Assembly: GCA_947490345.1 (NCBI GenBank)
Contig: CANLGL010000045.1
Location: 1-46,129 of the forward strand
Length of the DNA stretch: 46,129 nt
Reading direction: 5' to 3'
DNA from: Deltaproteobacteria bacterium
GTDB lineage: Bacteria; Myxococcota_A; UBA796; SXON01
A model generated the notes under the pieces. It ran no database searches and was not told the origin of the DNA. It saw only the letters and a program-made list of their open reading frames with translations. Made by a program: the position numbers and the translations under genes. Position 1 is the stretch's first letter. Every line of letters begins with the position of its first letter. Below are positions 32,812 through 43,100 of this stretch, one piece after another.

Positions 32812-35504
32812 CACAGCCGCACCTGCACCCCACCCACGAAGCGGAGCACCCAGCCACCCTTGTCGAGGGTAGTGGGCGTCAGCGGCACCTCGCCGTCGTT
32901 GGCGACCACCGACCCGTCAGACAGCACGTAGGTGAACGGCACCTCCACCACCACCGAGATCGGCGACATCGGGTCGATCATCACACCCGCACCAATGGTG
33001 GGGCCGAAGCTGACGCCGCCGGCAGCGTCAGAATAGTCGACACGATTGTCGTCGTCGGGGACGTGGAAGGCGTCGTACACGCTGATGTCGAAGCCGACGA
33101 GGCCGTAGGGCTTGATGAGCCCAGTCGCCAGCGGCAGGATGCGCGCGCGGGGCTCGATGGTGAGCTGGCTGGCATCGACGGTGTAGCTGCTCTCAGACGA
33201 GGTGTCTTCGGCGTCCGTCGTGCCGTCGCGGTACCAGCCGAGGTTCAGGTGTTTCTGCCCGGCCTGAAGGCCAAAGGCCACGGACGTGTCGAGGAACCAC
33301 GTTGGGACGTACCCGACCGACAATCGACCGGCAGGGGCGCCGCCAGGGCTGGCGCCTGCTCCCGTCCAGGAGGCGGTGCCGGTGTTGGTGATGGAATCGT
33401 CCTCGCCCTCGGCGACGGCGAGCCGCACGCCATACCCGCGATCGACGTCGCCCAGCGAGTAGCCGCCGGTGAACTCGACGTAGACGTGGCCGGCGTGGAC
33501 CTGCGCCTTCTGAAGCCAGGCCTTCTGGTCCAGGCCGCTGTCCTTGTACTGCCCGTAGGCGCTCCACGGTAGACGCATCGAGGAACGCTCCTCGTCGGCG
33601 CCGCTGTCGCCGGCGAAGCGGCTGGCCGCGCCGCTGGGCTCGGGCTTCTCGCGCGGCTCGGGCTTTTCGGGCTTCGCCGCCTTTTCCGCCTTCTCTGGCT
33701 TCTCGCGCGCCGCTTTCTTCGCGGCGGGAGCCTCGTCGTCGTCGGTCTTCTTGGTCGATGCGGCCTTGTCGGCACCCGACTTCTTCGGCGCGGGCTCGTC
33801 CGCTTCTTCTTCCTCGTCGGCGTCGACCGCAGCCTTCTTGGCCGCCCCCGCCTTGTCGACCGCTGCCTTCTTGGGCGCGTCCTCCTCCTCCTCGGGCTCC
33901 TCCGGCTCGTCGTCGCCGAGGTCCAGCTTCTTCGCGGGCGCTTCGACGGCCACTTTCTTGGTGGGCACGTCGTCGTCATCCCCGAAGTCGATCTTCGGCT
34001 TGGCGGCGGCAGCAGCGGCGGCTGCCTTCTCTTCGGCCGCGACCTTGATCTTGAGGTCGGCGATGGCTTTGACCTTCGCCTCGTCCGCGGCCTTGTCTTC
34101 CTCTTCCTCCTTGAGCTTCAGCGCCGCCGCCGCCTTGGCGTCGCGATCGACCTTTTCCTTGGCATCGGCGACGCGTTTGGCTTCCGCCGCCTTGGCCGCA
34201 GCTTCAATCTTACGATCGAGGGCGAATTTCGCCTCTTCCCGGGCTCGTTTTTCTTCGCTCTCGCGCTCCTTGGCCTCCGCGGCCCGCGCGGCAAGCTCCA
34301 GCTTCTTCTCGAGGGCGGCTTGGGCTTCGGCCGCGCGCTCCTCCTCCTCGAGGCGCTCTTTCTCCTCGGCCGCGGCACGCTCCGCTTCCTCTTCAGCGGC
34401 CTTCGCGGCCGCCGCCTTCTTCTCGGCGGCTGCAGTCGCGTCGGCGGCCTTCTTCGCCGCAGCGGCTTCGGCCTTGCTGGGCCGCGGCGCCTCCTCCGGC
34501 TCTTCCTCGACGTATTTCGACTTCTTCTTCGCCGGCTCGTAGTCGGCGTTGTCGTCCTCTTCGTCCGCGTATTTGGACTTCTTCTTCGGCGCTGGCTCTT
34601 CCTCTTCTTCCTCGACGTACTTGGACTTCTTCTTCGGCGCCGGCTCTTCCTCTTCTTCCTCGACGTACTTGGACTTCTTCTTCGGCGCCGGCTCTTCCTC
34701 TTCTTCCTCCGCGACGTACTTGGACTTCTTCTTCGGTGCCGGCTCTTCCTCTTCTTCCTCGACGTACTTGGACTTCTTCTTCGGCGCTGGCTCTTCCTCT
34801 TCTTCTTCCTCGACGTACTTGGACTTCTTCTTCGGCGCTGGCTCTTCCTCTTCTTCCTCCGCGACGTACTTCGACTTTTTCTTCGGCGCCGGCTCCTCTT
34901 CCTCCTCCTCGACGTACTTGGACTTCTTCTTCGGCGCGGGCTCTTCCTCCTCCTCCTCGTATTTCGACGACTTCTTCGCCTTCGGGGCCTGTTCTTCCGA
35001 GCCGCCGCCGTAGCGCGAGGACCAGGTCTTGGCCGACTTCGGCGCCTCTTCCTCTTCGTCGCCGCCACGCTCGGCGATGAGCGCATACACTTCAGCCGCG
35101 GTCTTCCCCAATTTCTTGGCGTAGGCCACCTCTTCGCCGCCTGCCAGCGTGCTGCGGACGACCTTCACCGGCGATTTGTCGTCGTGGGCGTACAGCCGCG
35201 CCTCGATCGTCAGACCCTTGCTGCCCTGGCCGACCGCCAGGACGATGGCCATGCGCGCGTCCGACTTCTTGAGGAGCTTGCCGGGGCAGCTCTCCTCGTC
35301 GGCGCACGCGTCGCCGCCTTCGCCGGCCCATTCGCGGATTTCATCGCCGTCATCGACCTCGAGGCCTTGCTTTTCGACTTGGGAGACCACCAACCCGTAG
35401 ACCATGTAGGCCACGGAAAAATCCGACATGCTGGCGGGCGTTGCCTCAGGAATCAGCACGTCGGCCGACCATGCAGGAGTCAAAAGGGCGAGGATCAGGC
35501 TCAT
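32811..35504 (-). CDS. Envelope protein with charged 16-residue repeats, coiled coil and C-terminal beta-barrel
   Basis: An 897-residue exported protein. The leader [14 protein letters not shown] is a signal peptide. Residues about 15-150 form a folded domain resembling TolB-N/FlgO-like modules ([29 protein letters not shown]). About residues 175-335 hold ten SKY repeats, with core unit [16 protein letters not shown]. About 335-635 is Ala/Glu/Lys-rich with heptad-like spacing, predicted coiled coil. From about 640 the sequence alternates as an outer-membrane beta-barrel ([19 protein letters not shown]..., ending [24 protein letters not shown]). A periplasm-spanning connector between the outer membrane and a soluble head is a reasonable model. 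It is followed by purE with TGATG overlap and preceded seven bases upstream by the lipoprotein gene. Confidence 0.82.
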   Translation of the reverse strand: MSLILALLTPAWSADVLIPEATPASMSDFSVAYMVYGLVVSQVEKQGLEVDDGDEIREWAGEGGDACADEESCPGKLLKKSDARMAIVLAVGQGSKGLTIEARLYAHDDKSPVKVVRSTLAGGEEVAYAKKLGKTAAEVYALIAERGGDEEEEAPKSAKTWSSRYGGGSEEQAPKAKKSSKYEEEEEEPAPKKKSKYVEEEEEEPAPKKKSKYVAEEEEEEPAPKKKSKYVEEEEEEEPAPKKKSKYVEEEEEEPAPKKKSKYVAEEEEEEPAPKKKSKYVEEEEEEPAPKKKSKYVEEEEEEPAPKKKSKYADEEDDNADYEPAKKKSKYVEEEPEEAPRPSKAEAAAAKKAADATAAAEKKAAAAKAAEEEAERAAAEEKERLEEEERAAEAQAALEKKLELAARAAEAKERESEEKRAREEAKFALDRKIEAAAKAAEAKRVADAKEKVDRDAKAAAALKLKEEEEDKAADEAKVKAIADLKIKVAAEEKAAAAAAAAKPKIDFGDDDDVPTKKVAVEAPAKKLDLGDDEPEEPEEEEDAPKKAAVDKAGAAKKAAVDADEEEEADEPAPKKSGADKAASTKKTDDDEAPAAKKAAREKPEKAEKAAKPEKPEPREKPEPSGAASRFAGDSGADEERSSMRLPWSAYGQYKDSGLDQKAWLQKAQVHAGHVYVEFTGGYSLGDVDRGYGVRLAVAEGEDDSITNTGTASWTGAGASPGGAPAGRLSVGYVPTWFLDTSVAFGLQAGQKHLNLGWYRDGTTDAEDTSSESSYTVDASQLTIEPRARILPLATGLIKPYGLVGFDISVYDAFHVPDDDNRVDYSDAAGGVSFGPTIGAGVMIDPMSPISVVVEVPFTYVLSDGSVVANDGEVPLTPTTLDKGGWVLRFVGGVQVRL
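34501..34967 (-). repeat. About ten tandem 48-54 bp repeats encoding [20 protein letters not shown] units
   Basis: The units each encode SKY followed by a run of Glu, PAP and a Lys run. Most are nearly identical at DNA level with third-base differences; some units have an extra Ala or Glu. The last two diverge (for example SKYADEEDD and [10 protein letters not shown]). Alternating acidic and basic blocks make a polyampholyte. Boundaries are approximate. Confidence 0.85.
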
Positions 35505-35511
35505 GATCGCC

Positions 35512-36003
35512 TCAGGGCTTCAGGTTGACGCACCACTCGGCAGTGAAACTGCCCGAGAGAGTGCCGCCGTCGTCAAAGGTCAGGGCTTCGAAGGTACCCG
35601 TAGCGACACCTTCCTCTTCCACCGAGTCGACGTCCAGGGTGCCCGCGGTGGCCGCGGTCTCGTTGAAGACATCCCCAGTGACGTTGACGATGGTGCCCTC
35701 GACCTGGCCGCCTTGGGCCACGGGGAAGCGGCCCGCCTGCACCTCCTCGCTGGAGGAAAACGCCAACTGCAAAAGGGATGCGTCATTGTCCGTGGGCGAC
35801 ACGCCCTCGTCATAGTTGCGCTCGATCCAATCGATGTCGCGACACTCCACCTCAATCTGCGAGATGATCACGTACCGCGCGCCGACATACACCCAATCCG
35901 ACGAGCCCCACTGGATGCCGCCGGCCGTGCCCTCGAGTTCAGCCCCCGCACCCTCGCAACCGGCGAACACCGCGAGCAGGCAACTGAGAATCAGGCGTGA
36001 CAT
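35512..36003 (-). CDS. Small lipoprotein of unknown function
   Basis: A 163-residue predicted lipoprotein. MSRLILSCLLAVFAGC gives a clear lipobox (FAGC, Cys16). The mature part is mostly beta: ELEGTAGGIQWGSSDWVYVGARY, GQVEGTIVNVTGDVF and DGGTLSGSFTAEWCVNLKP. Two Cys (ECRD and EWC) could form a disulfide. It precedes the repeat/barrel protein by seven bases and is probably co-transcribed, which suggests a shared envelope role. The ATG at 36003 is chosen for the signal; the frame is open further upstream. No family recognised. Confidence 0.78.
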   Translation of the reverse strand: MSRLILSCLLAVFAGCEGAGAELEGTAGGIQWGSSDWVYVGARYVIISQIEVECRDIDWIERNYDEGVSPTDNDASLLQLAFSSSEEVQAGRFPVAQGGQVEGTIVNVTGDVFNETAATAGTLDVDSVEEEGVATGTFEALTFDDGGTLSGSFTAEWCVNLKP

Positions 36004-36072
36004 GCAGCCTCCGAGGCGACCGCCGCTATCTCGGGACGGTGGGCCGCGCACGCCACGGGTTAGCTCCCCCAG

Positions 36073-37017
36073 GTGCCCCCCACGCCCCTGGAACTCGCCA
36101 CGTCGGCGCTCAGCGGTGATCGCCGGGCCCTCGCGAGGCTGATCTCGTGCGTCGAGTCGCGTGTTCCTGGTGTGGACAAGGCGCTGTCGGCACTTGTGCC
36201 GCGACGCCGCCAGGGTCCCGGCACTCCCCGTGTCATCGGCATCACCGGCCCGCCGGGCGCCGGCAAGAGCACGTTCACTGATCAGCTCGTCACCAACGCG
36301 CGCGCCGCGGGGCTGCGGGTGGCGGTGGTGGCCGTCGATCCGAGCTCCCCATTTTCGGGAGGCGCCATCCTCGGGGACCGGATGCGCCTCGATCGCCACG
36401 CCCTGGACCTCGGGGTTTACATCCGCTCGCTCAGCGCGCGCGGCCACACCGGTGGGCTGTCGCGCGCTGCAGGGCAGATCGTCGATGTGCTCGACGCCGT
36501 CGGGTTCGACATGGTGATCGTCGAGACGGTCGGCGTGGGGCAGGGCGAGCTCGGGGTGATGGAAGTCGCTGACACCGTGCTGGTGGTGCTGACCCCCGAA
36601 AGCGGCGACGGGGTGCAGGCGATGAAGGCCGGCCTCTTGGAGATCGCGGACGTCTTCGTGGTCAACAAGTCCGACCGCCCCGGAGCCGATGCCCTGGTCC
36701 GCGAGCTGGAGCTCACGGTTCATCTGGACATGCGGCCCGGCTGGAAGGCGCCGGTGCACGCGACCAGCGCACTCTCCGGCCTCGGCGTGGCGGACGTGAT
36801 TGCGGCGCTGTCGCGACACCACGAGTGGCTGAAGGGCGAGGGCCGCGCCAACTGGGACGCGCGCCGCGCCGACGGCCGGGTGAGAACGTGGCTGGACCTG
36901 GTGGCCGCCGACGCCCGGGACGCCGCCCTGGCCGCCTACACCACCGAACAGGCCGAGCTGCGCGCCGGAACGCGCGCCCCGGAGGCGATGCCGCGCCCGC
37001 GCCAGGTGCCCGAGTGA
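36073..37017 (+). CDS. meaB: MeaB-type GTPase, methylmalonyl-CoA mutase chaperone
   Basis: A 314-residue G3E-family GTPase that protects or reloads adenosylcobalamin-dependent mutases such as methylmalonyl-CoA mutase. Motifs: P-loop ITGPPGAGKST (about 57-67), VDPSSPFSGGAILGDR (switch region and MeaB signature), ETVGVGQ, and NKSD (NKxD guanine specificity). GVYIRSLSARGHTGGLS is MeaB-specific. The GTG at 36073 is the likely start. No mutase gene is in the window. Its stop overlaps the ECHDC1-like GTG as GTGA, so the two are translated together. Confidence 0.94.
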   Translation: MPPTPLELATSALSGDRRALARLISCVESRVPGVDKALSALVPRRRQGPGTPRVIGITGPPGAGKSTFTDQLVTNARAAGLRVAVVAVDPSSPFSGGAILGDRMRLDRHALDLGVYIRSLSARGHTGGLSRAAGQIVDVLDAVGFDMVIVETVGVGQGELGVMEVADTVLVVLTPESGDGVQAMKAGLLEIADVFVVNKSDRPGADALVRELELTVHLDMRPGWKAPVHATSALSGLGVADVIAALSRHHEWLKGEGRANWDARRADGRVRTWLDLVAADARDAALAAYTTEQAELRAGTRAPEAMPRPRQVPE

Positions 37018-37796
37018 ACCCCGGCGATACGTTCGCGGCGTTCGCGCGGACGCTCCCGCGCGGCGCCGGGCGCGTCCACGTCCATCCGGGTCCGGTCGCG
37101 GAGATCGTCTTTGCGTCCCCCGGCAAGAAGAACGCCCTCGACGCCGGCATGATGCTGGACTTCGGCGCGGCAGCAGCGCTCCTGAGCGCGGCTCGGGTGA
37201 TCATCCTCCGGGGCGAGGGCGACAGCTTCTGCGCCGGCGGCGACCTGGGCGCGGTGCAGGCGCATCTCGGCGCGCCCGGCCTCGGTGCCGGCCTCGGCGC
37301 GTTCATGACCCGCGCGGTCGACGACCTCCGAAAGCTTGATGCCGTCTTGCTCGCAGCCGTATGTGGCCCCGCGCTGGGCGGCGGCGCCGAGCTTCTCGCC
37401 GCTTGCGATCATGTGATCGCCGCTCCCGACGCCCGGGTCGGCTGGGTGCAGGCCCGCCTTGGCGTGACGCCAGGGTTCGGGGGCGCGCGGCACCTGGCCC
37501 GCCGAGTCGGCGAAGCGCGCGCGCTGCGCCTGCTGGTCGAGGCGCGGGTGCTCAACGCCGACGAGGCCCGCGCTGCTGGGCTCGTGGACACGATCGAGGC
37601 CGACCCCGTCGCGACAGCGCACGCGTGGGCGGCGGCCGCGATCGCCCTGCCGGAACCGGCGCTCCGGGGCGCGGTGCGTGTCGTGCGCTCGGCGGGCGCC
37701 GAAGATGCCGCAGCCCGGGAAACGGAGGTCTTCGCGGGTTTGTGGGGCGGCACTACCCATCGCGCCGCCGTCGCGGCGCGGCGGAGGCCTGGGTGA
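37014..37796 (+). CDS. Enoyl-CoA hydratase superfamily protein, ECHDC1-like acyl-CoA decarboxylase
   Basis: A 260-residue crotonase. GDSFCAGGDLGAV is the oxyanion-hole/CoA site, and GPALGGGAELLAACDHVIA is the next. Residue patterns around GVTPGFGGARHLARRVGEARALRLL and the C-terminal ETEVFAGLWGGTTHRAAVAARR match ethylmalonyl-CoA decarboxylase (ECHDC1), whose tail reads LLGTVWGGPANLEAIA. ECHDC1 destroys ethylmalonyl-CoA and some methylmalonyl-CoA side products. Coupling to meaB (GTGA) fits a role around methylmalonyl-CoA. Classic Glu-pair hydratase residues were not assigned. A simple enoyl-CoA hydratase is the alternative. Confidence 0.82.
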   Translation: MNPGDTFAAFARTLPRGAGRVHVHPGPVAEIVFASPGKKNALDAGMMLDFGAAAALLSAARVIILRGEGDSFCAGGDLGAVQAHLGAPGLGAGLGAFMTRAVDDLRKLDAVLLAAVCGPALGGGAELLAACDHVIAAPDARVGWVQARLGVTPGFGGARHLARRVGEARALRLLVEARVLNADEARAAGLVDTIEADPVATAHAWAAAAIALPEPALRGAVRVVRSAGAEDAAARETEVFAGLWGGTTHRAAVAARRRPG

Positions 37797-38320
37797 TCCT
37801 GGCGCTGGTGTTTGCTGCTTGCCCGAAGCTCCACGCCCCGGCCGCGCTCGTGGACGAGGGCAGCGATGCCGCCTCTACCGCCGGGCAGGTCCCCACCGGC
37901 TCCGTGCAAGCCGGCATCTGGGCCGATCAGAGCTACCCCTGGACGCTGCGCGTACCGCCCGCCTGGACCGCTCAGCCAGGACTCGAAGGCGGAGGGCCAC
38001 GCCTGGTGCTGGTCCACCGCGGAACGGGCGTCCGGGTCGAGGTGAGCGTCGTCCCCGGCGCGGCGGTCGGCCCGCGCCCGCGCCCCGGCTGCGAGTGGCA
38101 GTTCGAGGACCTCGCCGGCTACCGCGCCCTCGTGCTCACCCCGCTCGTGGCCGCCACCTGCACCCCGGAGGACGCCCGCAATCCGCGCGTGCTCGGCTAC
38201 TTCCTGGTGGAAGACGGCGACGCCTACGACCTGGAGGCGGTGATCCCGCCGGGACAGCTCCTGGCGGGGAAAACGGCGGCGGATGCGCTGTGGGCGGGGT
38301 TTCGGGTGGCCAATCGCTGA
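37793..38320 (+). CDS. Small lipoprotein
   Basis: A 175-residue predicted lipoprotein. The GTG at 37793 overlaps the previous stop (GTGA) and yields (M)ILALVFAAC, a lipobox at residue 10. The mature domain has PWTLRVPPAWTAQ, then PRLVLVHRGTGVRVEVSVVP, and ends DALWAGFRVANR; it resembles the compact beta domains annotated as PsbP-like or hypothetical lipoproteins in Myxococcota. One Cys pair (GCEWQ and TCTPED) could form a disulfide. It is the third gene of the meaB operon and ends three bases before the convergent BPI-like gene. Function unknown. Confidence 0.75.
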   Translation: MILALVFAACPKLHAPAALVDEGSDAASTAGQVPTGSVQAGIWADQSYPWTLRVPPAWTAQPGLEGGGPRLVLVHRGTGVRVEVSVVPGAAVGPRPRPGCEWQFEDLAGYRALVLTPLVAATCTPEDARNPRVLGYFLVEDGDAYDLEAVIPPGQLLAGKTAADALWAGFRVANR

Positions 38321-38323
38321 GGG

Positions 38324-40033
38324 CTACCCGCGCCGGCGCCGCATCCACAACGCCGCGAAGCCTACCGCGATCCACGGCGCCGCCGGAATCGCGCTGCAAC
38401 CGCCGCTACAGGCGCTACCACCGGTGTCGACCGTGCCGCCGGTGTCGCCACCACAACCGCCCCCGCAGCCGCCGCAACCGCCCCCGCTGTACTCGACCGG
38501 CCCGAGCCACGCGTACGCGCCCAACCAGTCCTTGTCGCCGCCCGTCTCGCTCACCGTCAGCTCGGTCAGACCGAGCCCCGAGAAGCTCGGCAACCCGAAC
38601 GAGAGGTCCGCGAGCAGCGGCCCCGCAACCGAGTCCAGCACGGTACCCAGGAGCCCGCCGAAGTTGGCCACCATGTGTTCGTTGGCGGCCGGATCGATCT
38701 CGTTGTAGCTGACCGTCGGGACGAAATTCGCGGGATCGAGGTCCACGTCGATCGCCAACAACCCAGTGGCGCCATCGAGGTTCAGGTCGGCGCCGGCCTG
38801 CCCATCGAGCTGCGTCGAGATGAGTCGCGCGGCGCGTCCGTCGAGCGCCGCGTAGAAGTCGAGGTGCAGCTCGTTGATGCCCAGGCCGATGTCGTGGGCG
38901 CCGGTGTAGACCACCTCGGGCGGCTTGGCAGGACGCACCGACAGCTCGACGGGCACCGCCTCGGGGAAAAGCGGCGCGAAGACATCGCCGGTGAGGCCGT
39001 TGAGGATGGACGTGTCCAGCGGGATCGGGCTCGAAGCCGCGTCAAGCTGGTAGCAGAGCAGGCCGCCCCGCCAGAGCGCGTAGAGGGCGCTGTTGGCGAA
39101 GTCGTCGCCGATGAGCGCGCCAAAGTGGTAGTCCGCGCCGACCCCGTTGGGAACGTCCGTGGGCCCGGGCAACTCGGAGTCGGTGCGCAACGACCCACCC
39201 GGGTCGTAGGCGGCGATGCAGTCGGCAGGCGCGCCCTCGAAGCTGCCCTCCATCCACAAGCGCATCGACGCGGGCGTGATCTCCACGTTGCTGGGCTGCA
39301 GAAGCAGGTGCACGACCGCCCCGTTTAGCTCCAGGTCCTGCTCGATCGTGGCGGCGGAGAACGCATCCTCGATGGTCTCTTCCAAGGTCGGGCCGAGCGC
39401 CTTGATCTGGTCCTGCAAGGTGCTGTCGAGCGCGCCGATGAGCAGATCATAGATGCTCAGGCCGACGAAGTTGAGCACCTCCTCCACGCTGCCGATCGCG
39501 CATTCGCCGAGGTAGATGTCGTTGGCGCCATCAAGCTCGTAGACCACCACGATCTCGCCCATCGTAGCGTCGAGCGTGCGGCGCCCGCTGCCGTCGTCGA
39601 CGACGGTGAGCTGCATGGTCGTGCTGACGTCGACCGGGAAGGGGTTCACGTAGCCGAGGCAGGTGTCGTCGATGCACGCCAGGCTGAAGTACAGGTCGAA
39701 GGGGTTGGCCGGGTCGTTGATGCTGACCATCAACGACGCGTTGATCTCAAGCACGCCGGCGCCGGGCTTGATGCTGGTGTCGACGACCTCGATCGCCACC
39801 GCGCCGTTGGTGAGCTTGTACTCGTAGCCGCCGAGGTAGCAATAGTCGAAGAGCCCCGGGTCCCCTCCCCCGGTTTCGGGAATGTCGATTGCCGAGGGCA
39901 ACAGCTCCGGGATCAGCGCGGCGACGGCGTCGAAGCCGCCCTCAGTGATGTCGATCGACACGCCGGGATTGATGAGTTCACCCGGCGGCCAGGTGGCGGC
40001 GGTGGCGGCGGCGACGAAAAGGGCGACGAGCAC
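38324..40033 (-). CDS. BPI/TULIP-like lipid-binding protein with MYXO-CTERM-like anchor
   Basis: A 569-residue exported protein. The GTG at 40033 has GGAG six bases upstream and gives the signal peptide MLVALFVAAATAA. Residues 20-500 parallel vertebrate BPI by eye: INPGVSIDITEGGFDAVAALIPELLPS at the start; DYHFGALIGDDFANSALYALWRGG near 301-324, like BPI's strand where a short Tyr/Phe-Ala-Leu stretch precedes the C-terminal domain; and FPEAVPVELSVRPAKPPEV, then LDFYAALDGR near 391-400. GSGCGGCGG-type Cys/Gly runs (about 518-548) lead to a C-terminal helix (PWIAVGFAALWM) and RRRR, a MYXO-CTERM-like anchor. A role in binding or moving lipid at the cell surface is inferred. ATG upstream starts (up to 40090) are less likely. 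Confidence 0.68.
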   Translation of the reverse strand: MLVALFVAAATAATWPPGELINPGVSIDITEGGFDAVAALIPELLPSAIDIPETGGGDPGLFDYCYLGGYEYKLTNGAVAIEVVDTSIKPGAGVLEINASLMVSINDPANPFDLYFSLACIDDTCLGYVNPFPVDVSTTMQLTVVDDGSGRRTLDATMGEIVVVYELDGANDIYLGECAIGSVEEVLNFVGLSIYDLLIGALDSTLQDQIKALGPTLEETIEDAFSAATIEQDLELNGAVVHLLLQPSNVEITPASMRLWMEGSFEGAPADCIAAYDPGGSLRTDSELPGPTDVPNGVGADYHFGALIGDDFANSALYALWRGGLLCYQLDAASSPIPLDTSILNGLTGDVFAPLFPEAVPVELSVRPAKPPEVVYTGAHDIGLGINELHLDFYAALDGRAARLISTQLDGQAGADLNLDGATGLLAIDVDLDPANFVPTVSYNEIDPAANEHMVANFGGLLGTVLDSVAGPLLADLSFGLPSFSGLGLTELTVSETGGDKDWLGAYAWLGPVEYSGGGCGGCGGGCGGDTGGTVDTGGSACSGGCSAIPAAPWIAVGFAALWMRRRRG

Positions 40034-40153
40034 GGAGACTCCGCGGGCAGGTGGGCACAATAGCGGGCCGAGCGCCGTCCCACAAGCCACAGCGGGAACC
40101 GACCCCGGGAATCGAGGGTCCTACGTGCTACGTGGCCGCCGCCCGGAGTTGCC

Positions 40154-43100
40154 GTGCTCATTGTTTTCGCCCTGGTGACCCTGACCCATTCAGCCGTCGC
40201 CGGCGTCTACGATGCGCTGACGGTGCCCTTTGCCGCGACCCCGGAAGCCCTTCGCGCCGCCGCCGACGCGGTGGCCAGTTTGCCTACCGATCCACCGGAG
40301 GCGCCGAAGCGCCTCAAGCCGGGCGCCGAAGCCAAGCCTGAGAAGAAGGACGCCCGAAAAAAGGACGAGGACAAGCCCGCCACGGTCGAGGTTCTCCGCT
40401 CCATCCACATCCGCTTCGACGATGCCGGACTCACGACGACCACTCGCCACGACATCTGGCGGATCGAGCGCGATGACACCTCGCTACGGACGGGAACCAT
40501 GTTCTGGGACCCGTGGCGCGAGGCGCGGCCGGTCGTCGACCTGCGGGTGGTCAGCCCGGACGGAAAGGAGCGGCGGCTCGATCCCATCACGCTCGTAGAG
40601 CAGTCGGTCGCGACCGGCGTCGGCGAGATGTACGTCGACACCCGCAAGCTGATCGCGCCGCTGCCAGGCGCGCGCAAGGGCGCAATCGTCGAGCAGCACG
40701 AGACGGTCGTACAGACCAAGCCGTATTTGACCAACGCGCAGAACGGGCACATCCCGGTCACGATCCAGCGGATTGGCCGCGCCGAGGTGATTCTCGACGC
40801 GCCGGTGAGTCTGCCCCTGAAGTTCGACTCCAAGAACATGGGGAGCGCCAAGGAGTCCCGCAGCGGCGGCCGGCGCGTCGTGCGGTGGGTCCTGGACGAC
40901 CCGGCACTTTTGGCGTGGCCGGCCGAGCTCGCCCCGCGCGACAACTACATCGTTCGCTACGTGGGCTGGTCCACCGCCGCGGACTGGGGCGGAATCGCGA
41001 GCGCGTACTCCACGATAGTCGACGAAACAGCCGTGCTCACCGCAGATGCAGAGGCCGCCGCGAAGGCGATCCGCGCCGGCGAGAAGGACGACCGTCGCGC
41101 TGCCACCGCCATGGCGCTGTGGATCAACGAGCGCGCCCGCTACGTCGCGGTCGAACTGGGCGCCTCCGCGGTCGTGCCTCGGCTCCCCAAGGACGTCCTC
41201 GCCCGCGGCTACGGGGATTGCAAGGACAAGGCGACCTTCCTCGTCGCGATGTTGCGTAGCGTCGGCATTCCCGCGAGCGTCGCGTTGTTGCGCGCCGGGT
41301 GGGACGCCGACGTCAACCCGGCGCTGCCCGGTCCGAACCTCTTCAACCACGCCATCACCGTGCTGACCGGAGCGGCCACGCCGATCTGGATCGACCCCAC
41401 CCAGCCCGAGCTTCCCGCTGGCATTCTTCCCGCGGCCGACACCGACCACTGGGCGCTCATCGCCTCCCCCGGCACCCGCACCCTCGTGCGCACGCCCATG
41501 GCCAAGGTCCTGACGGCCCGGTTGGACAAGGAGATCACCGCCACGGACTACGGCGGCGCCAGCTACCGGCAGGCGATCACCTTTGAGCCCGACACCGCGG
41601 TGACCATCCGCGAAGAAGCGCGGCGGACCTCCTTGGCAGAGTTGGTGGACAAGGCCGTCGAGGACGCGACCGAAGGGGGGCGCGCCCGCACCGCGTCGAT
41701 GACCTACGACCTCGATCTGGCGGACCTCGACCGCCCCACCACCGAGACGCTTTCGCTCACCGCGGTCCGCGACCTGTTCGTGAAGCCGGGCGACTTCAGT
41801 CTGAAGACCGGTCCGGGCGTGTCGCTCGGCGCGCTCCCGACCCGATGGCAACTTGGTCTCGTCACCGACGAACACATTCGCGTGCTGCCGATCGAGATGC
41901 GGGCCATCCACCAGACCGCCAAGGTCGTGGTTCGTCCCCCAGCCGGCTACACCCTGGCCACCCTGCCGCCCAAGGTGGACATCAGCTGGCCCGGCGGGGC
42001 GTTTCGGTGGACCTGGGAGCGGCTCGAGAGCGGCGCCGTGGCCTGGACCAGCAGCATCCAAGTGCCACGTTCCGTCGCGATGGCCGACGTCGAGGGCTTT
42101 CTCGCTGCTTCCAAGGAGGTACGGGACGCCTCGGAGGTGACCCTCCGGTTCCTCAACGAGGCGCAGCGCCTGGACGAGGCCGGCGAAACCAGCCGGGCGC
42201 TGCGCGAGTGGTCCCGATTGGCGGGGCTGCCGGGCGCTCTCTTGGCCGATCGGGTGGGCTACGCCCAGGCGCTCAACGCCGCCGGCTACGCCGGTCGGGC
42301 GCAGGCCGTGGTCGCGACGCTCCCCGTCAACGACGACACCGAGGATCTCTTTGTCACCCTCGCCTGGGATGCCGCCAAGCAGGCTCCCTACGGCTTCGGC
42401 ATGGCCCGCCGCTTTTCGCCGGCGCCCTTTGTCGCACGGACCCGCACCCTGATGACCAAGCTCGATGCGACTGACGACGAAAAGAGCGCGGAGTTCTACC
42501 GCGGCCTGCTCGGCCGCATGCAGCTCTTCGACGACCAGGGCATCTACGGGCGCGGGGACTTCGAGGCGGCGATCGCGACCGTGGGCGACCAGCTCAGCCT
42601 GTTGCGGGGACCGGTCTCGCTGCTTTTGAGCCTCGGCGACGGCGCCGCCGCCAAAGAACAGACCAAATGGGCCAACGACGACCGCCGCCGCGGAGAGCGC
42701 GTCGCGGCCTTCCTTCTGGCTGACAACCTCGACGCCGCCCAGCGGGAGGCGAACGTCCTGGCTCCCGATGGCGCGCAGCTCCGCAAGGTCTATCGCGAGG
42801 CCGTCTCCGCCCTCGGCTACGCGCGTCAGTGGGACGCTGCCCGCGAGGTGGCGGCGCTGGTACCCGACTCGGAAGAGGCAAAGGAGTTGGTCCCCGAGCT
42901 GCGCCGCTGGACCGAACACGATCCCGCCGAGGACACGCCCCTCGGCGCGACCCGTCGCTACATCCGCGCCATCGGCGATCCCGCCCACGAAAGCGAGACC
43001 GCCACGACCCTGACCCTCTCGGCCAGTCGCGACAGCGCCGCGCCGTGGACCGTGGGCGGGAAGTCGGCCACCGACTACCTGCTCGACCGCGCCATGACGC

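Noticed and set aside
34501..34967. Regular repeats as a possible CRISPR array
   Set aside because: Units are coding, in frame, contiguous and without unique spacers.
35835..36818. TGTCGCGACA at 35835-35844 and 36809-36818 as operators
   Set aside because: Both lie inside coding sequence (the small lipoprotein and meaB), so they are probably chance matches.
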